Positions 4,803-6,004 of a stretch of 6,004 nt of DNA are shown here, in pieces. The stretch covers positions 1-6,004 of the forward strand of contig JAFUDD010000297.1 of the NCBI GenBank assembly GCA_017459315.1, read 5' to 3'. The translations under genes were made by a program, and so were the position numbers. Origin of the DNA: Clostridia bacterium. GTDB lineage: Bacteria > Bacillota_A > Clostridia > Christensenellales > CAG-138. Under the pieces are notes generated by a model, which was given only the letters and a program-made list of their open reading frames with translations, was not told the DNA's origin and did not search any database. Position 1 is the first letter of the stretch, and each line of letters opens with the position of its first letter.

Positions 4803-6004
4803 ACCCATCAACACCATCCCGCCGATGACGGCGGCGGAAGTGAAAGCCCGCGGTTTCGACGGGCTTGATTTTGTTTATATCAACGGCGACGCCTACATCG
4901 ACCATCCGTCGTTCGGCGCGGCGATCATCGCAAGAACCCTGCAGGCGCACGGCTTTTCGGTGGGCATTCTGGCACAGCCGGACTGGCACGATGTCGAGGC
5001 CTTCCGCGCGCTCGGCAAGCCGCGGTTGGCATTCCTCGTTTCGTCGGGCAACATCGACTCGATGGTCAACCACTACACGGTCGCCAAGCGCCATAGATCC
5101 GACGACGCCTATACGCCCGGCGGCAAGGCCGGCGCCAGACCCGACCGTGCGGTGATCGTGTACGGAAACATGTGCCGCAAGGCGTACCCGCACGTTCCCG
5201 TACTGATCGGCGGCATCGAGGCGAGCCTTCGGCGCTTTGCGCATTACGATTACTGGGATGACAAGGTGCGCCATTCGATCCTGTACGATTCCGGCGCGGA
5301 TATACTGATGTACGGCATGGGGGAGCGCAGCATTGTCGCGCTCGCCGAGGCGCTCGACGCAGGGGTTCCCGTGCGCGATATCCGCGACGTGCCGGGGACG
5401 TGCTTCCGCGTGAACGAGCTTTCCGAATGTCCCGACGCGCTTGTGCTGCCGTCGTATACCGAGGTCGCCGCAAGCAAGGACGCCTATACCAAGGCGTTTA
5501 AGATCCAGTTTCAGGAGCAGGACCCGATCCGCGGGCATCGGCTCGCGCAGCCGCATGAAAAGGGGTATCTGATCCAGAACCCGCCGCAGATGCCCTTGAC
5601 GACCGAGGAAATGGACGCCACCTATGCGCTGCCCTATACGCGTCTGCCGCATCCGATGTATAAGGAGCCGATCCCGGCACTGCAGGAGGTCGAATTTTCG
5701 GTCACGTCCTGCCGCGGGTGCTTCGGCGGCTGCAATTTCTGCGCGCTGACGTTCCATCAGGGCCGCGTGATCTCGTCGCGCAGCCACGATTCGATTCTGA
5801 CCGAGGCGCGGGCGATGACGAAAAGCCCGCACTTCAAGGGATTCATCCACGATGTGGGCGGGCCGACCGCGAACTTCCGGCAGCCCGCGTGCGACAAGCA
5901 GCTGAAAAGCGGCGTCTGCAAAAACCGTTCGTGCATCGGCTATGAGAAATGCCAGAACCTCAAGGTCTCGCACGAGGACTACACGTCGCTGCTGAAAAAG
6001 CTGC
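4792..6004 (+). CDS. YgiQ family radical SAM protein (UPF0313), 3' truncated by window end
   Basis: The open frame runs from ATG 4792 for 404 codons to the window edge with no stop; family members are about 600-740 residues, so roughly the last third is missing. The N-terminal UPF0313 region is clear: FVYINGDAYIDHPSFG, ILAQPDWHDVEAF, GNIDSMVNHYT, DDAYTPGG, then VPVLIGGIEASLRRFAHYDYWDD. The radical SAM cluster is C310-F-G-G-C314-N-F-C317 (CX3CX2C), which would bind a [4Fe-4S] cluster and cleave S-adenosylmethionine. C307 is an additional nearby cysteine. A second cysteine group, C367, C376, C381 and C387, matches the conserved group seen in YgiQ, possibly a further metal site. The substrate of this family is not known to me. 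The start overlaps the divIVA end by 11 bases and has no clear Shine-Dalgarno sequence, so translation probably depends on coupling. ATG 4825 is an alternative start, but the longer form aligns better with homologues. Confidence 0.93.
   Translation, partial: MKRKPINTIPPMTAAEVKARGFDGLDFVYINGDAYIDHPSFGAAIIARTLQAHGFSVGILAQPDWHDVEAFRALGKPRLAFLVSSGNIDSMVNHYTVAKRHRSDDAYTPGGKAGARPDRAVIVYGNMCRKAYPHVPVLIGGIEASLRRFAHYDYWDDKVRHSILYDSGADILMYGMGERSIVALAEALDAGVPVRDIRDVPGTCFRVNELSECPDALVLPSYTEVAASKDAYTKAFKIQFQEQDPIRGHRLAQPHEKGYLIQNPPQMPLTTEEMDATYALPYTRLPHPMYKEPIPALQEVEFSVTSCRGCFGGCNFCALTFHQGRVISSRSHDSILTEARAMTKSPHFKGFIHDVGGPTANFRQPACDKQLKSGVCKNRSCIGYEKCQNLKVSHEDYTSLLKKL

Noticed and set aside
3684..4817. 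Minus-strand open frame (377 codons) opposite sepF and divIVA, with repeated FGRRRFDR-like sequence
   Set aside because: The repetitiveness is the mirror of the Pro/Glu/Thr repeats of the divIVA tail; it spans two real genes and has no credible start signal.
4600..5973. Long open frame on the minus strand (457 codons) opposite the ygiQ-type gene
   Set aside because: It lies opposite a clear radical SAM gene, shows no domain pattern, and is Arg/Ala/His-rich as expected from the complement of GC-rich codons.

Overview
The window reads as a chromosomal housekeeping segment from a Gram-positive bacterium, most likely a high-GC member of the Clostridia (Bacillota). This is inferred from gene content and order: pnp followed by an M16 peptidase, then yggS/ylmE, sepF and divIVA. 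Shine-Dalgarno sequences are strong and purine-rich, and coding GC is around 60%. No species can be named from the sequence alone. All genes are on the + strand. I see no mobile element, CRISPR array, tRNA or rRNA.

Layout. Bases 1-288 are the 3' end of polynucleotide phosphorylase (pnp), covering the S1 RNA-binding domain. An in-frame TAG at 34-36 lies in the linker just before that domain. A rho-independent terminator at 303-330 closes the pnp unit. The 144-base gap that follows also holds two tight tandem hairpins (361-375 and 383-401). From 433 a compact run of genes begins: an M16 zinc peptidase (433-1725), a single-pass membrane protein of the HlyD/membrane-fusion type (1745-2968), the PLP-binding protein YggS/YlmE (2968-3675), the cell-division protein SepF (3669-4124), a DivIVA-domain protein with a long Pro/Glu/Ala tail (4152-4802), and a YgiQ-type radical SAM protein (4792 to beyond the window end).

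The gaps in the run are 19, -1, -7, 27 and -11 bases, so 433-6004 is probably one transcription unit with several translationally coupled junctions. No terminator was seen inside it. SepF (an FtsZ membrane anchor) and the DivIVA-type protein (a curved-membrane or pole organiser) make this a division and envelope cluster. YggS contributes PLP homeostasis and is a habitual sepF neighbour. The usual ylmG and ylmH genes are missing between sepF and divIVA.

The most unusual points are the amber codon that would separate PNPase from its S1 domain, an 80-base low-GC island (24 of 80 G/C) inside yggS with a perfect 14-bp palindrome at its edge, the tandem hairpins after pnp, and a recently duplicated 48-base repeat unit in the divIVA tail. 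I found no convincing evidence of a wholly new system.
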